DNA from: Ferribacterium limneticum
GTDB lineage: Bacteria; Pseudomonadota; Gammaproteobacteria; Burkholderiales; Rhodocyclaceae
NCBI RefSeq assembly: GCF_020510585.1
Contig: NZ_CP075190.1
Location: 2,540,001-2,604,000 of the forward strand
DNA: 64,000 nucleotides
Direction: 5' to 3'
Shown here: positions 25,392 to 34,272 of the stretch, piece by piece
How positions within the stretch are numbered: position 1 is the stretch's first letter
Layout of the letters: every line of letters begins with the position of its first letter
Position numbers and translations under genes: made by a program
Notes under the pieces: generated by a model
What the model was told of the DNA's origin: nothing
The model's input: the letters and a program-made list of their open reading frames with translations, nothing else
Databases searched by the model: none

Positions 25392-26162
25392 TTAGCTCCC
25401 GGGTTGCTCCCCGATCAGCCTTGCCTTGACGGCCTTGGCCACGGCTTGAGCGCGGTTGGCGACATCGAGCTTGCGCAGGATGTTCTGAACATGGTTCTTG
25501 ACAGTCAGCGGGCTGAGTTCGAGTACTTGACCGATTTGCTGATTGGTCTTGCCGTCGCGCACCAGGGAGATGACCTGGGCCTCGCGAATACTGAGTTTGA
25601 GGTTCTGGCGCACGCGATTTTCCGGAGAGCCTTTCTCCGAGATCAGCATCCGATGCAGCGTGGTATGCAAGTAAGGCATCAGCATTTCGGCAAAGTAGGC
25701 GTGACGCCGTCCGGGAGCTTCCGGCATGCGCAGAAAGACGAAAAAACCGGAACTGTTGCCGGAAAATTCCTTGGCGCCGTGGGCCAAGGCATGGCCGAGG
25801 CCAAGACGACAAAGGGCCTCACCAATGGCGCCGCCACCGCCCTCCCCGTCATTGGCACTGTACAGACGGGGGACATGGCCACTGTTCTGCCAGTTATCGA
25901 CCATCAGCTCGACCAGGTGGTCGATCTCGCCATGCAGTGCCCGGTCATCCAAGGTATTGGCACGCGCCAGCACTTCGCAGTGAAAACCCGGCCCGCCGTA
26001 TTCACCATGGCCAAAAATGAGCAGATCATGCGGAAGGAAGCTCTGCAACACGCCCTGCGACCAGAGGAAATACTGACTACGCCGGTGCACTTGCTGTGAC
26101 GACTCGATGGTAATCATCAGTCGTTCGAGCTCGATAGGGCTCACGGTGACCAGGATATCCAT
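25392..26162 (-). CDS. epsA: EpsA-type LuxR-family transcriptional regulator
   Basis: 256 aa. The N-terminal domain opens with the phrase typical of EpsA proteins linked to exopolysaccharide and PEP-CTERM loci (ERLMITIESSQQVHRRSQYF, then LPHDLLIFGHGEYGG). The C-terminal LuxR HTH, about 185-250, reads LSIREAQVISLVRDGKTNQQ followed by IGQVLELSPLTVKNHVQNIL. No receiver phosphorylation site or acyl-homoserine-lactone pocket motif is obvious. It starts 11 bases after the ankyrin gene stop and is therefore probably the distal gene of the pseudopilin/secretin operon. It lies upstream of the PEP-CTERM gene and may control it and other PEP-CTERM genes. Confidence 0.85.
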   Translation of the reverse strand: MDILVTVSPIELERLMITIESSQQVHRRSQYFLWSQGVLQSFLPHDLLIFGHGEYGGPGFHCEVLARANTLDDRALHGEIDHLVELMVDNWQNSGHVPRLYSANDGEGGGGAIGEALCRLGLGHALAHGAKEFSGNSSGFFVFLRMPEAPGRRHAYFAEMLMPYLHTTLHRMLISEKGSPENRVRQNLKLSIREAQVISLVRDGKTNQQIGQVLELSPLTVKNHVQNILRKLDVANRAQAVAKAVKARLIGEQPGS

Positions 26163-26173
26163 GGGCCGGGCGA

Positions 26174-26977
26174 TCAGTTCTCGAAAATCGGCCAGGCTAT
26201 GCGGCTGGCGCCGTGTTCGACGAGGATGCTCTCGGCCAGCACCTGATCATAACGCTGTGCCCAATAGAGCGCGGTGAGACCGGTACGGTCCGGCAGATCG
26301 GGGGTTACCCCAGCATCAAGAAAGTTTTTCAGACAGGCCAGTCGCCCCTTGGCCGCAGCCAACGCGAGCGGATGCAGGCCCTCGCGGTCGTAGCGTTCTG
26401 GATTCGGGCCGGCGGCAAGCAGGGCGCGAACGACTTCTGGATGATCGAAGCGAACAGCTTCATGCAAGGCAGTGGCCCGGTTGTCGCTGCGCGCATCGAC
26501 TTCGGCGCCGGCCCGCAACAGGCTGCGGACAATGCCAAGATTGCCGGCCGCCGCCGCCATGCTCAAGGGCGTGCGCCCCTGCGGCCCCTTGACGTTGGGA
26601 CTGGCACCGCGCTGGAGCAGCAAGTGGACGATTTCCGTCTGTCCTTCGGCCACAGCAACCAGCAAGGGGCGCTGGCCGAGTTCATCCGCCCCGTTAGGCA
26701 AGGCGCCGGCGGCCAACAATGCTTTTACTTCGTCCAGCTTGCCAGCCTGACTGGCCAGGATCAGTTTTTTGGTGTTGGCAGGGGCGACCGGAATTTTATC
26801 CGCCCAGGCCGGGCCGGCAATTGCCGAAAAATGCTCTGGCAAGGCGCGTCGACGCCCTTCGCCGCCGGGCTTTGGACGCTCAGCGAAAACAGGGGAGTCG
26901 TCAAAAGCCAAAGCGGTAGTCCCCGCCATGCTGATGCCGAAGGCAAGCAGCAAAAGAAAAGCAGCATTTTTATTCAT
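26174..26977 (-). CDS. exported ankyrin-repeat protein
   Basis: 267 aa with a signal peptide (MNKNAAFLLLLAFGISMAGT to ALA-FDDS). A basic linker (KPGGEGRRRALPEHF) is followed by five or so ankyrin repeats from about residue 68 (LILASQAGKLDEVKALLAAG, GQRPLLVAVAEGQTEIVHLL, GRTPLSMAAAAGNLGIVRSL, RATALHEAVRFDHPEVVRAL, GLHPLALAAAKGRLACLKNF). Ankyrin repeats bind proteins. With export to the periplasm and its place after pseudopilin genes, it may be an assembly or cargo factor of the type II-like system. No enzyme domain is visible. Confidence 0.85.
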   Translation of the reverse strand: MNKNAAFLLLLAFGISMAGTTALAFDDSPVFAERPKPGGEGRRRALPEHFSAIAGPAWADKIPVAPANTKKLILASQAGKLDEVKALLAAGALPNGADELGQRPLLVAVAEGQTEIVHLLLQRGASPNVKGPQGRTPLSMAAAAGNLGIVRSLLRAGAEVDARSDNRATALHEAVRFDHPEVVRALLAAGPNPERYDREGLHPLALAAAKGRLACLKNFLDAGVTPDLPDRTGLTALYWAQRYDQVLAESILVEHGASRIAWPIFEN

Positions 26978-27078
26978 GACTTTATTGGATAGGGATTGCG
27001 CCGATCAATAGCGGAATTTACCTTCCATAGGTTACGTGGGCATTGCAAATACATGTCAGTGACAAAGCAAGCTCAGCA

Positions 27079-27570
27079 TCAGTCTGGTTTCGCCGCAACA
27101 TTTGGTACGGATGAAACAACGTTGCCAGTGCTCAGAAAGCGCCATTCGGTGTACTTTGTAGCCCCCTCGAAATCACCCTGATCTGCCGAAAAGCCGGCCA
27201 CCTTGATCGGCTTGTCCGACGAGCGGCTGGCCACGCCCATGATGCGGCCTTCCTGCCTGATCAATTCCCACTCGCCATCGGCCGTCATCGGGTCGCGATA
27301 GAGGCGGCGCAGGTGGCGGGTCTGGTTGGGGAAACGCTTGTCCTGCAGCAGGTCTTCAAGTTTTTCCGGAAACTGTTTTGCGGCGCCGGGCGATTTGTCG
27401 TAGTAGCTGCCGATGGCATGGCGGTATTGCTCGCCAATGAACAGCAGCTCTTTTTCCTTCTCGCGCCGGCTTTCCATTTGCCACAGTGCGCCGGTGCCGG
27501 CCAGCGCGATGCCGGCGATGGCGACGGCAAACATCAGGCCGAGGAAGGTAAAGCCGGCCTGGCGGCGCAT
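27079..27570 (-). CDS. pseudopilin-like protein (prepilin N-terminal signal)
   Basis: 163 aa from the ATG at 27570, giving a five-residue leader MRRQAG before FTFLGLMFAVAIAGIALAGT. The usual Glu at +5 is replaced by Gly (FTFLG), a feature of minor pseudopilins of the GspK/X or tip class. The body has ELLFIGEQYRHAIGSYYDKS, KFPEKLEDLL-like motif (FPEKLEDLLQDKRFPNQ) and RRLYRDPMT, shared with small pseudopilins of unusual secretion systems. The frame is open to 27615, where an ATG overlaps the upstream stop, but the extra 15 residues are encoded by dispersed repeat copy C. Which start is used is uncertain. Confidence 0.8.
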   Translation of the reverse strand: MRRQAGFTFLGLMFAVAIAGIALAGTGALWQMESRREKEKELLFIGEQYRHAIGSYYDKSPGAAKQFPEKLEDLLQDKRFPNQTRHLRRLYRDPMTADGEWELIRQEGRIMGVASRSSDKPIKVAGFSADQGDFEGATKYTEWRFLSTGNVVSSVPNVAAKPD

Positions 27571-27576
27571 TTCATT

Positions 27577-27603
27577 TTTGGCCAATATTTCCGGTTGACC
27601 GTA
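27577..27603 (-). repeat. dispersed repeat copy C
   Basis: On the minus strand TACGGTCAACCGGAAATATT then GGCCAAAAAT. It occupies the gap between two pseudopilin genes and, if the 27615 start is used, encodes residues YGQPEILAKN. The core matches copies A, B, D, E and F. Confidence 0.75.
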
Positions 27604-27608
27604 GAACA

Positions 27609-27989
27609 TCACCATGTCGAATAATCGCTGCCGCTCAGGCCCTGCCCTTCGGCCCCGCTGCGGATGTCCCAGACCTTGCGCTGGCCTGGTTCGTCGGGCG
27701 GCGGCACGATGACCCAGGTTTCGGTGCTTTCGGTGATCGGATCGGGCGGCACCTTGCGCAGGTAGCGCTTGGTCACCAGTTCTTCAAGCGTTTCCGGGTA
27801 GCGCCCGGTGTCGCCACGATATTTGTCGACGGCATCGCGCATGACGGCCAGCGATTCGCGGAGCGAGGCTTCGCGGGCCCGGTCGAGATGCTGGAAATAG
27901 CGCGGCACGGCAATAGTCAGCAGTGTGGCGATCACCGACATAACAACCAGCAGTTCGATCAGCGTGAAGCCTTTTTTACGGGAGTTCAT
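27609..27989 (-). CDS. GspG-like pseudopilin
   Basis: 126 aa. The prepilin signal MNSRKKG-FTLIELLVVMSVIATLL has the conserved Glu at +5. The body has VMRDAVDKYRGDTGRYPETLEELVTKRYL and PPDPI, the pattern of GspG-like pseudopilins, and ends GQGLSGSDYSTW. It lacks the calcium-loop motif of the gspG at the left of the window, so it is more likely a subunit of a divergent type II/type IV-like apparatus. It is three bases after the next pseudopilin gene and overlaps the following frame at ATGGTGATG. Confidence 0.88.
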   Translation of the reverse strand: MNSRKKGFTLIELLVVMSVIATLLTIAVPRYFQHLDRAREASLRESLAVMRDAVDKYRGDTGRYPETLEELVTKRYLRKVPPDPITESTETWVIVPPPDEPGQRKVWDIRSGAEGQGLSGSDYSTW

Positions 27990-27992
27990 GCC

Positions 27993-28472
27993 TCACCACT
28001 CCCGGTACGGCGTGCCATTGAGGCCAACGCCCTTGGCCAGCGAATAGACGTCAAATACATCGGCGCCTTCAACCGGCGCATCGGGCGGACTGGCATAGCT
28101 GCGCTTGCCCCAGGTCAATTCTGCCGGCAACGCCGGATCGTCGGCAAACGGGTCGCGCGGCAGGCGGCGCAGGAAATAGAGCTTGGCCTTGTTCGGGTCC
28201 TGCATGTTCTCGACCCCTTTGGCCAGGTCTTCGAGACGGCGCGGATAGCCGCTTTCGTCGACCTTTTTCTCAAGTTTGCCCTCATCGACGGCCCGTCTAT
28301 AGGCGTCGAGGCCGCCGCGGATTTCCCGCAATGCGGCGCGCAACTCCACTTCCTTCTGCCGCTTGGCCGTCATCTCGATCATCGGCATCGCCGTCATCGC
28401 CAGTATGCCGACGATGGCGACGGTGATGATCAGTTCGATCAGGGTGAAACCCCGGCCCGGCTTGCCGATCAT
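27993..28472 (-). CDS. pseudopilin-like protein
   Basis: 159 aa with the prepilin signal MIGKPGRG-FTLIELIITVAIVGILAM (Glu at +5). The soluble domain shows RAALREIRGGLDAYRRAVDE, GYPRRLEDLAKG and LRRLPRDPFADDP, the same arrangement as its two downstream neighbours. It ends GVGLNGTPYREW, parallel to the GspG-like GxGLxGxxYxxW end of the next gene. Its start is 10 bases after the secretin stop. It is probably a structural pseudopilus subunit. Confidence 0.88.
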   Translation of the reverse strand: MIGKPGRGFTLIELIITVAIVGILAMTAMPMIEMTAKRQKEVELRAALREIRGGLDAYRRAVDEGKLEKKVDESGYPRRLEDLAKGVENMQDPNKAKLYFLRRLPRDPFADDPALPAELTWGKRSYASPPDAPVEGADVFDVYSLAKGVGLNGTPYREW

Positions 28473-28482
28473 GGTTAGTTGT

Positions 28483-30747
28483 CTACTTCAGCTTGAGCGC
28501 ATGCGAAACGGTCGCCCCGGAGTAGGGCTCACCGCTTTCCAGCGTCGCCCCGGTCACGTCGATCCGGGTATCGCCCTTGGCCCCAGGCAGAACGCGCAGG
28601 CGCAGGCTGCCGTGCCCTTGGTCAACGCGCAGCAGTATCCGTCCGGGCGATACCGCTGCTGGCTGAATCACTTCAAGCAGCGTCGGGTCGTAGGCCACAT
28701 CGACCGTCAGGGCGCTCGTCTGCCCCGGCGCCATGACACCGATTTCCACCTCGCTGCCAGCGGCGGCCTCAGCCGGCCCGCCAAGCTGGAGCCCCTCGAA
28801 AACGGGGGGCGGCACCGGCTGCCCCGGATCAACGGCCAGCGCGCCAAAACGCGATGCGCCGCCAGCGACCGGGGCGACGCCGCCGCGCGGCGCCACGGCC
28901 AGCGACTTCGGCCCCTGTGACTTGATGATCATCGGCGCCGCACCGACCGCCGACTCAGTGCCCGATGGCAAGGCCGGCTGCCCGAAATCGGGCCGATGGA
29001 TATTACGCAACACGCGCGGCGTGATGAGCAGGATGATTTCCGTCTTGACCGAGGTATCGCGCTGGCTACCGAAGAGACGACCAACCACAGGAATTTCGCC
29101 AATCCCCGGGATATGGCTGGTGGACTTGCGCTCCTCATCGTTGATCAGGCCGGCCAGCACCTGGGTTTCGCCGTTCTTCAGGCGCAGCGTGGTACTCGCG
29201 CTGCGCGTACCGACCTGATATGCCAGCGAACTGGAAGGGCCGGACACTTCCTTGACGATGCTGCTCACTTCCAGGGCAACTTTCATCGACACCTCGTCGT
29301 CGAGCGTGACATTCGATTCAACGTCGAGCTTGAGGCCGACATCAAGATAGGTCACCGAGGCGGAAACGCCGACATTAGCCGTCGAAGTAGTAGTGAATAT
29401 CGGCAGCTTGTCGCCAATGTGAATCTTCGCCTTCTCGCGGTTCTTGACGCGAATGCGCGGATTGGCCAGCACATTGGTATCACCGATCTGGCCTTTGAGG
29501 TTCAGTGTCAGAGCGGGGTTGGCGACGAAGCTGGTCAGACCGGAAGCGCTCTTGAGACTGACATAACCCGGGGCCAGCGTGCCGCCCGGAACGACGTTCT
29601 GCATAATCCCGGCGGCCGTACTCGTCGTCGTCGTGATCGTCTGCTGCAGAGCGCCATAACCTATCGAATCCGGCCAATCGACGCCAATCTCATGCAACCG
29701 GCTGCGCGTCACTTCCAGAATCTCGACTTCCAGCATCACCTCCGGCTCGGCCAGATCGAGCGACTCGATCAGCCGTTCGACCAGGCGCATGGCGTCCGGC
29801 GTGTCCTTGACGATGAGCAGGTTGAGCTTTTCGTCGGCAAACACATCCTTGCTCTTGGCCACCGTCTTGATCAGAATCTGCGCCTGCTTGACGTCAGCAT
29901 TGGCCAGATAGAAGCTGCGCACCACCAGCTCCTGATACTCCTTGGCCTTGGCTGGGGTGTTCGGATAAATCAGGAAACTGTTGTCATTGAGCTGACGTTT
30001 CTCCAGCTGGTTGGTAGTCAGGATCAGGCGCAGGATGTCTTCGAGCGGGCTGTTGCGGACAAAGAATGTCACCTTGGTGTCGCCCTTGACGTCCTTGTCG
30101 AAGACGAAATTGAGGCCGGACGAACGCGAAAGCACTTCAAAGACCGATTTCAGCGTTGCATCGCGGAACTCCAGCACGACCGGCTTGGCCAGCGCCGCCT
30201 TGACGGCCGGATTGGCCGACGGATTCATTTCCTTCTCGCGCAGCGTGTCGATCTGCTGCTGCAGGCTGCGCGCCAGCGGATTGAGCGTGTCCTGGGCCCG
30301 CACGGTACGCACCACCCGCTCGGCCCCGAGCAGATCACCCTTCTTCAACAGCTGTTCGGCCTGGGCCAGTTTCGCGGCATTATTCCGGTCGACCGCAAGT
30401 TGCTCCAGGCCTTGCGTTGCGCGGGTATTGCGTCCATCGATAGCGAGCGCGCGCCGGTAGGCCGCTTCGGCTGCATCGAGGTTGCCGGCAGTTCTCTGGC
30501 GATCGGCATCGTCAAGATAAGCGTCGACCGACTCGCCCTTGTGGCGAATCATCGCCGCCTTGATCTCGGCATCGCGCGGACGATCCCGCGCTGCCTTTTC
30601 CAGAGAGGCGACGCCCTCTTCCTTCTTGCCGGCCGCCATGAAATCAAGGCCATCCCGGTAGGCCGGATGGGAGCACCCACCCAGCAAAACAACCAGGAGC
30701 AGAAGAATTGAGCCTTGCTTCAAAGCACTATCGAATCGGGTCTGCAT
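28483..30747 (-). CDS. secretin (GspD/MshL-like) lipoprotein with TPR start and cohesin-like tail
   Basis: 754 aa from the ATG at 30747. A lipoprotein signal has its lipobox LLGGC at Cys25. TPR-like helices about 35-110 (EEGVASLEKAARDRPRDAEI, NLDAAEAAYRRALAIDGRNT) are followed by an STN/N0-type segment (VVLEFRDATLKSVFEVLSRS), N1 domain and the secretin core about 330-590 (VLANPRIRVKNREKAKIHIG, VGLKLDVESNV, LAGLINDEERKSTSHIPGIG and PVVGRLFGSQ). The last 100 residues look like a cohesin/Ig-type module (SALTVDVAYDPTLLEVIQPA). Such proteins form the outer-membrane ring for secretion or pili. It heads the operon with three pseudopilins. Confidence 0.88.
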   Translation of the reverse strand: MQTRFDSALKQGSILLLLVVLLGGCSHPAYRDGLDFMAAGKKEEGVASLEKAARDRPRDAEIKAAMIRHKGESVDAYLDDADRQRTAGNLDAAEAAYRRALAIDGRNTRATQGLEQLAVDRNNAAKLAQAEQLLKKGDLLGAERVVRTVRAQDTLNPLARSLQQQIDTLREKEMNPSANPAVKAALAKPVVLEFRDATLKSVFEVLSRSSGLNFVFDKDVKGDTKVTFFVRNSPLEDILRLILTTNQLEKRQLNDNSFLIYPNTPAKAKEYQELVVRSFYLANADVKQAQILIKTVAKSKDVFADEKLNLLIVKDTPDAMRLVERLIESLDLAEPEVMLEVEILEVTRSRLHEIGVDWPDSIGYGALQQTITTTTSTAAGIMQNVVPGGTLAPGYVSLKSASGLTSFVANPALTLNLKGQIGDTNVLANPRIRVKNREKAKIHIGDKLPIFTTTSTANVGVSASVTYLDVGLKLDVESNVTLDDEVSMKVALEVSSIVKEVSGPSSSLAYQVGTRSASTTLRLKNGETQVLAGLINDEERKSTSHIPGIGEIPVVGRLFGSQRDTSVKTEIILLITPRVLRNIHRPDFGQPALPSGTESAVGAAPMIIKSQGPKSLAVAPRGGVAPVAGGASRFGALAVDPGQPVPPPVFEGLQLGGPAEAAAGSEVEIGVMAPGQTSALTVDVAYDPTLLEVIQPAAVSPGRILLRVDQGHGSLRLRVLPGAKGDTRIDVTGATLESGEPYSGATVSHALKLK

Positions 30748-30928
30748 CAAGTTGAGCCGTGACAAAATCTTATTATCCTAGGAAGCCAGCATTACAGGCA
30801 TGTTAAAGACAAGTAAATATACCAGTCGTATACGGTGCCGCGCTTCATACGGCTGAAACCTGCACCCGCAATACTCTCCTGACATTCGGCCAGCGTGCCA
30901 GCACTGGCCACGACGAAGGGAGATACCG

Positions 30929-31246
30929 ATGCAGCGCCCAGTTTCCGACACCCACTATCCACCCGAAGACATGCAGGCCCTGCGCCAGCTGATCGCCCAA
31001 CTCGCCCCGCAATGCGGCGTTGACCTGGGCAATCGCTCATCGGTTCGCCACTTTCTCGATGCCGACTCGGCCAGCATACGCAGCGAGAGCATCGATCCGC
31101 GAATTTGCCAGGAATTACGCGCCATGATGATCCTGCTCTTCCGCCTCGAAGCGAGCAGCAGCGAAGATCTCGGCGTTGAAGGCCTGCGTCGCCTATGGCA
31201 CCAGCACGGTGAAATCATGGCCCGCTACGGTCAGCAGGCTCACTGA
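30929..31246 (+). CDS. small protein of unknown function
   Basis: 105 aa starting MQRPVSDTHYPPEDMQALRQ. It has a strong ribosome binding site (GGGAGAT five bases before ATG). It is mostly helical and soluble, without a signal peptide: LIAQLAPQCGVDLGNRSSVR, then RICQELRAMMILLFRLEASS and a terminal helix. I recognise no family. It is divergent from the secretin gene (180-bp shared promoter region) and lies 218 bases before the PEP-CTERM/nucleotidase cluster. Codon use and the ribosome binding site support a real gene. Confidence 0.65.
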   Translation: MQRPVSDTHYPPEDMQALRQLIAQLAPQCGVDLGNRSSVRHFLDADSASIRSESIDPRICQELRAMMILLFRLEASSSEDLGVEGLRRLWHQHGEIMARYGQQAH

Positions 31247-31464
31247 ACTGCCCTGCTTCTGGCTGGCCGAAACGGCGCCGCGCCGATTGGCGCCCGGACG
31301 AATCGCCATTCGCCATATTGTTGCAGCGCTGAACGTTTACTAGTCCGTTCAGATCATATTTATCCAGCATCACATATCAACGCCTGTCACGCCGGCACCC
31401 TATTCTTGCCCCATCCGAATCCGTATTCGGAATAGGTCAACCAAACAAAACTATGGGGAATGCC

Positions 31465-32229
31465 ATGATTCGCAAGACTGCTCTCGCTCTGCTGCTGGCT
31501 GCGGCCGGCATCAACGCTCACGCTGCACTGTCGGCTGGTGATATCGCCTTTACGTCTTTCAATGCTGACGAAGATGGCCTGTCCTTCGTGAGCTTCACCG
31601 GCATTGCCGCCAATACCAGCATCTATTTTTCCGACAATGAGTGGACGGGCGCCGCCTTCAATACCGGCGAAAGCTACAACGTCTGGAACTCCGGTGCGGC
31701 GAGCATCGCCGCCGGCACGGTCATTCGTCTGTCCGCCTACGACAAGACGACGCCGGGCGCTTCGGTCGGCAGCCTGAGCCGCGTCACAGTGTCGGGTAGT
31801 GCCAACTGGGGTATCGCCAATTCCACCGAAACGGTCTATGCCTACCTGGGCACCAGCGCCACCGCTCCGACGACCTTCCTGACGGCCATCACCAACGGCT
31901 CCTTCGCCGTTGATGGCTCCCTCACCGGCACCGGCCTGACCGAAGGCGTCAATGCCATTCGCCTGAATACATTGGCGAACAGCGCCACCCCGGACTACGC
32001 CGAATACACCGGTCTGCGCAGCGGTGCGGCCAGCTACGACGCTTACAAACCGCTGATCAACAACTTGGCGAACTGGAATGTCGATACGGCGAATGGCAAC
32101 TACACGGCGACGATCCCCAACACAACTGCCTTCAGCGTCACTGCCGTTCCCGAGCCCAAGAACTACGCCATGTTCGTCGCCGGTCTTGGCCTGATGGGTC
32201 TGATCGCCCGCCGCCAAAGCAGCCGCTAA
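31465..32229 (+). CDS. PEP-CTERM protein with lamin-tail-like N-terminal region
   Basis: 254 aa from the ATG at 31465, which has GGGGA six bases upstream; an ATG at 31453 would place that ribosome binding site inside the gene. Signal peptide MIRKTALALLLAAAGINAHA. The mature start LSAGDIAFTSFNADEDGLSF and the TSIYFSDNEWTG block resemble the domain often placed before secreted nuclease domains. The C-terminus is a PEP-CTERM signal: VPEPKNYAMF, a hydrophobic helix, then RRQSSR. It is the first of a plus-strand series with the 5'-nucleotidase, two more PEP-CTERM genes and the extracellular nuclease. Confidence 0.9.
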   Translation: MIRKTALALLLAAAGINAHAALSAGDIAFTSFNADEDGLSFVSFTGIAANTSIYFSDNEWTGAAFNTGESYNVWNSGAASIAAGTVIRLSAYDKTTPGASVGSLSRVTVSGSANWGIANSTETVYAYLGTSATAPTTFLTAITNGSFAVDGSLTGTGLTEGVNAIRLNTLANSATPDYAEYTGLRSGAASYDAYKPLINNLANWNVDTANGNYTATIPNTTAFSVTAVPEPKNYAMFVAGLGLMGLIARRQSSR

Positions 32230-32245
32230 GCCCGTGACATAACGA

Positions 32246-32308
32246 CCGGGGGGTTCCCCCGGTCGGCCCATATTCGCAACTGCCGGCCCCTTGTCTGGCG
32301 CCGGCAGC
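32246..32308 (+). promoter_or_regulatory. two intercistronic hairpins
   Basis: GACCGGGGG-GTT-CCCCCGGTC and then CTGCCGGC with GCGCCGGCAG lie between the PEP-CTERM gene and the nucleotidase gene. Neither has a T tract. They may stabilise the upstream transcript or lower read-through. Confidence 0.4.
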
Positions 32309-32323
32309 ACCAAGGAGATTTTC

Positions 32324-34243
32324 ATGTTCAAGCTTTCCACCCTGGCCCTCGTTCTGGCCAGTGCCTTTGCCGCACCGGCCTTCGCCGCCTGCCCCGATGC
32401 TTCAACCAGCGTTACCTTCGGCAGCTACAACTCCGGCGTGAGCAATCGCGCCGTGGCCGGTAGCTGCACCATCGACGACCAGATTCTCGATGATGAACAA
32501 CAGTGGGGCAGCCAGGCCTCCTTCCTGTCGCACGTCTCCACCGTCACCTTCAACCTGCTCAAGCAGGCCAAGATCACTGCCGCCGAGCGCGTGAAATTGA
32601 TGGCCGCGGCTCAGGCTTCGGGCATCGGCAACTCGATCAAGGTCAAGCTGATCGGCTTCAACGATTTCCACGGCTATATCAAGGCCGGCGAAGGTTCGTC
32701 GAGCAACCCGGGCGTCGCCCGCTTCTCCACCAAAATCAAGGCCCTGCGCGCCCAGAACAGCCTGAACGCCGTCGTTTCCGCCGGCGACATGATCGGTGCC
32801 AGCCCGCTGACCTCGGCCCTGTTCAAGGACGAACCGACCATCGAAGCGATGAACCGCATCGGCATCGATTTCAACTCGGTGGGCAACCACGAATTCGACG
32901 AAGGCAGGACCGAACTGCTGCGCATGAAACAGGGTGGCAACCACCCGACCGATCCGTTCTCCGGCCTCGGCCTGCCGCAAGACCTCAAGAACGGCGAATT
33001 CGCCGGCGCCACGTTCGACTTCCTGGCCGCCAACGTTGTTGAAACCGAATCCGGCAGCACTGTCTTCCCGGCCTACGGCGTCAAGAACTTCCTCGGCAAC
33101 AAGGTCGCTTTCATCGGCATGACCCTCGAAGCGACGCCGACCATCGTCTCGCCTTCCGGCGTTGCCGGTCTGGAATTCCGCGACGAGGCCGACACCGTCA
33201 ATGCGCTGATCCCGACCCTGCAGGCCCGGGGCATCAAGAGCGTCGTCGTGTTGATCCACGAAGGCGGTTTCGACACCACCTCGAACATCAACGACTGCAC
33301 CGGCATCTCCGGTCCGATCGTCGATATCGTCAATCGCCTGCATCCGGAAGTGGACCTGGTGATCTCCGGCCACACCCACGCTGCCTATAACTGCCTGATC
33401 AACAACAGCGCCGGCCAGCCGGTTCGCGTCACGTCGGCCGGCCAGTACGGCCGCAACCTGACCGACATCGACATGGTCATCGACACCAAAACGAAGAATG
33501 TCCTCAGCATCGCCGCCACCAATCTGGCCACCGGCACCGGTGCAGCGACTGCCGAAGATCCGGCCCTGACCGACCTCGTCGCCCACTACGATGCATCCGC
33601 CGCCGTCCCGGCCGGCCGCGTCATCGGCAAAATCACCGCCGGCATTACCAAGACCAACAATGCCGCCGGCGAATCCGCCCTCGGCGACGTCATTGCCGAC
33701 GCGCAACTGGCCGCCACGGCCAGCGCCGCGACTGGCGGTGCCGTCATCGCCATGATGAACCCGGGCGGCATCCGCGCCGATCTGCCCTACAACCTGGCTT
33801 CCGCCGGCTTTGCCTACGACGGCGCCGTGACCTACGGCAACGCCTTCACCGTCCAGCCCTTCGGCAACTCCCTGGTAACCCTGACCCTGACCGGCGCGCA
33901 GATCAAGACTGCACTGGAAACCCAGTTCCTCGGCTGCAACGGCCAGACCCAGGAACGCATCCTGCAGATCTCGAACGGCTTCAGCTACGCCTACACCGCC
34001 GCCAACGCCTGTAACGCCCGCATCACCTCGCTGACCCTGAACGGCCTGCCGGTTGATTCCGCTGCCAGCTACCGCGTCACGGTCAACAGCTTCCTGGCCG
34101 ACGGTGGCGACGGTTTCGTCGTCCTCAAGAACGGCACCGACCGCCTTGGTGGCGAAGTCGATACCGATGCATTCGAGAAGTACCTGCAGGCCAACCCGAG
34201 CGGCGTTGCCCCCGGACCGCAGAACCGCATCGTCAAGAACTGA
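32324..34243 (+). CDS. secreted 5'-nucleotidase / UshA-like metallophosphatase
   Basis: 639 aa from the ATG at 32324, with AAGGAG seven bases upstream, opening a signal peptide (MFKLSTLALVLASAFAAPAF). Calcineurin-like metal site: GFNDFHGYI (Asp, His), AGDMIGAS (Asp), VGNHEFDEG (Asn-His) and ISGHTHAAYNC (His-x-His). The C-terminal 5'-nucleotidase substrate domain contains MMNPGGIRADL and YGNAFTVQPFGNSL, whose Gly/Arg and Phe residues bind the nucleotide. It removes phosphate from nucleotides outside the inner membrane. No PEP-CTERM tail is present. Its placement before an extracellular nuclease suggests a combined DNA-to-nucleoside pathway. Confidence 0.93.
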   Translation: MFKLSTLALVLASAFAAPAFAACPDASTSVTFGSYNSGVSNRAVAGSCTIDDQILDDEQQWGSQASFLSHVSTVTFNLLKQAKITAAERVKLMAAAQASGIGNSIKVKLIGFNDFHGYIKAGEGSSSNPGVARFSTKIKALRAQNSLNAVVSAGDMIGASPLTSALFKDEPTIEAMNRIGIDFNSVGNHEFDEGRTELLRMKQGGNHPTDPFSGLGLPQDLKNGEFAGATFDFLAANVVETESGSTVFPAYGVKNFLGNKVAFIGMTLEATPTIVSPSGVAGLEFRDEADTVNALIPTLQARGIKSVVVLIHEGGFDTTSNINDCTGISGPIVDIVNRLHPEVDLVISGHTHAAYNCLINNSAGQPVRVTSAGQYGRNLTDIDMVIDTKTKNVLSIAATNLATGTGAATAEDPALTDLVAHYDASAAVPAGRVIGKITAGITKTNNAAGESALGDVIADAQLAATASAATGGAVIAMMNPGGIRADLPYNLASAGFAYDGAVTYGNAFTVQPFGNSLVTLTLTGAQIKTALETQFLGCNGQTQERILQISNGFSYAYTAANACNARITSLTLNGLPVDSAASYRVTVNSFLADGGDGFVVLKNGTDRLGGEVDTDAFEKYLQANPSGVAPGPQNRIVKN

Positions 34244-34272
34244 TCAACTGACCCTATTTAGAGAGCCTCATC

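Noticed and set aside
25123-25812. 229-codon minus-strand frame overlapping epsA
   Set aside because: It is a different frame of the epsA gene with Arg/Ser-rich translation and no start signal.
31370-31400. Possible Pho box before the PEP-CTERM/nucleotidase cluster (TATCA and TGTCA)
   Set aside because: The two half-sites are 10 and not 11 bases apart and match the consensus poorly.
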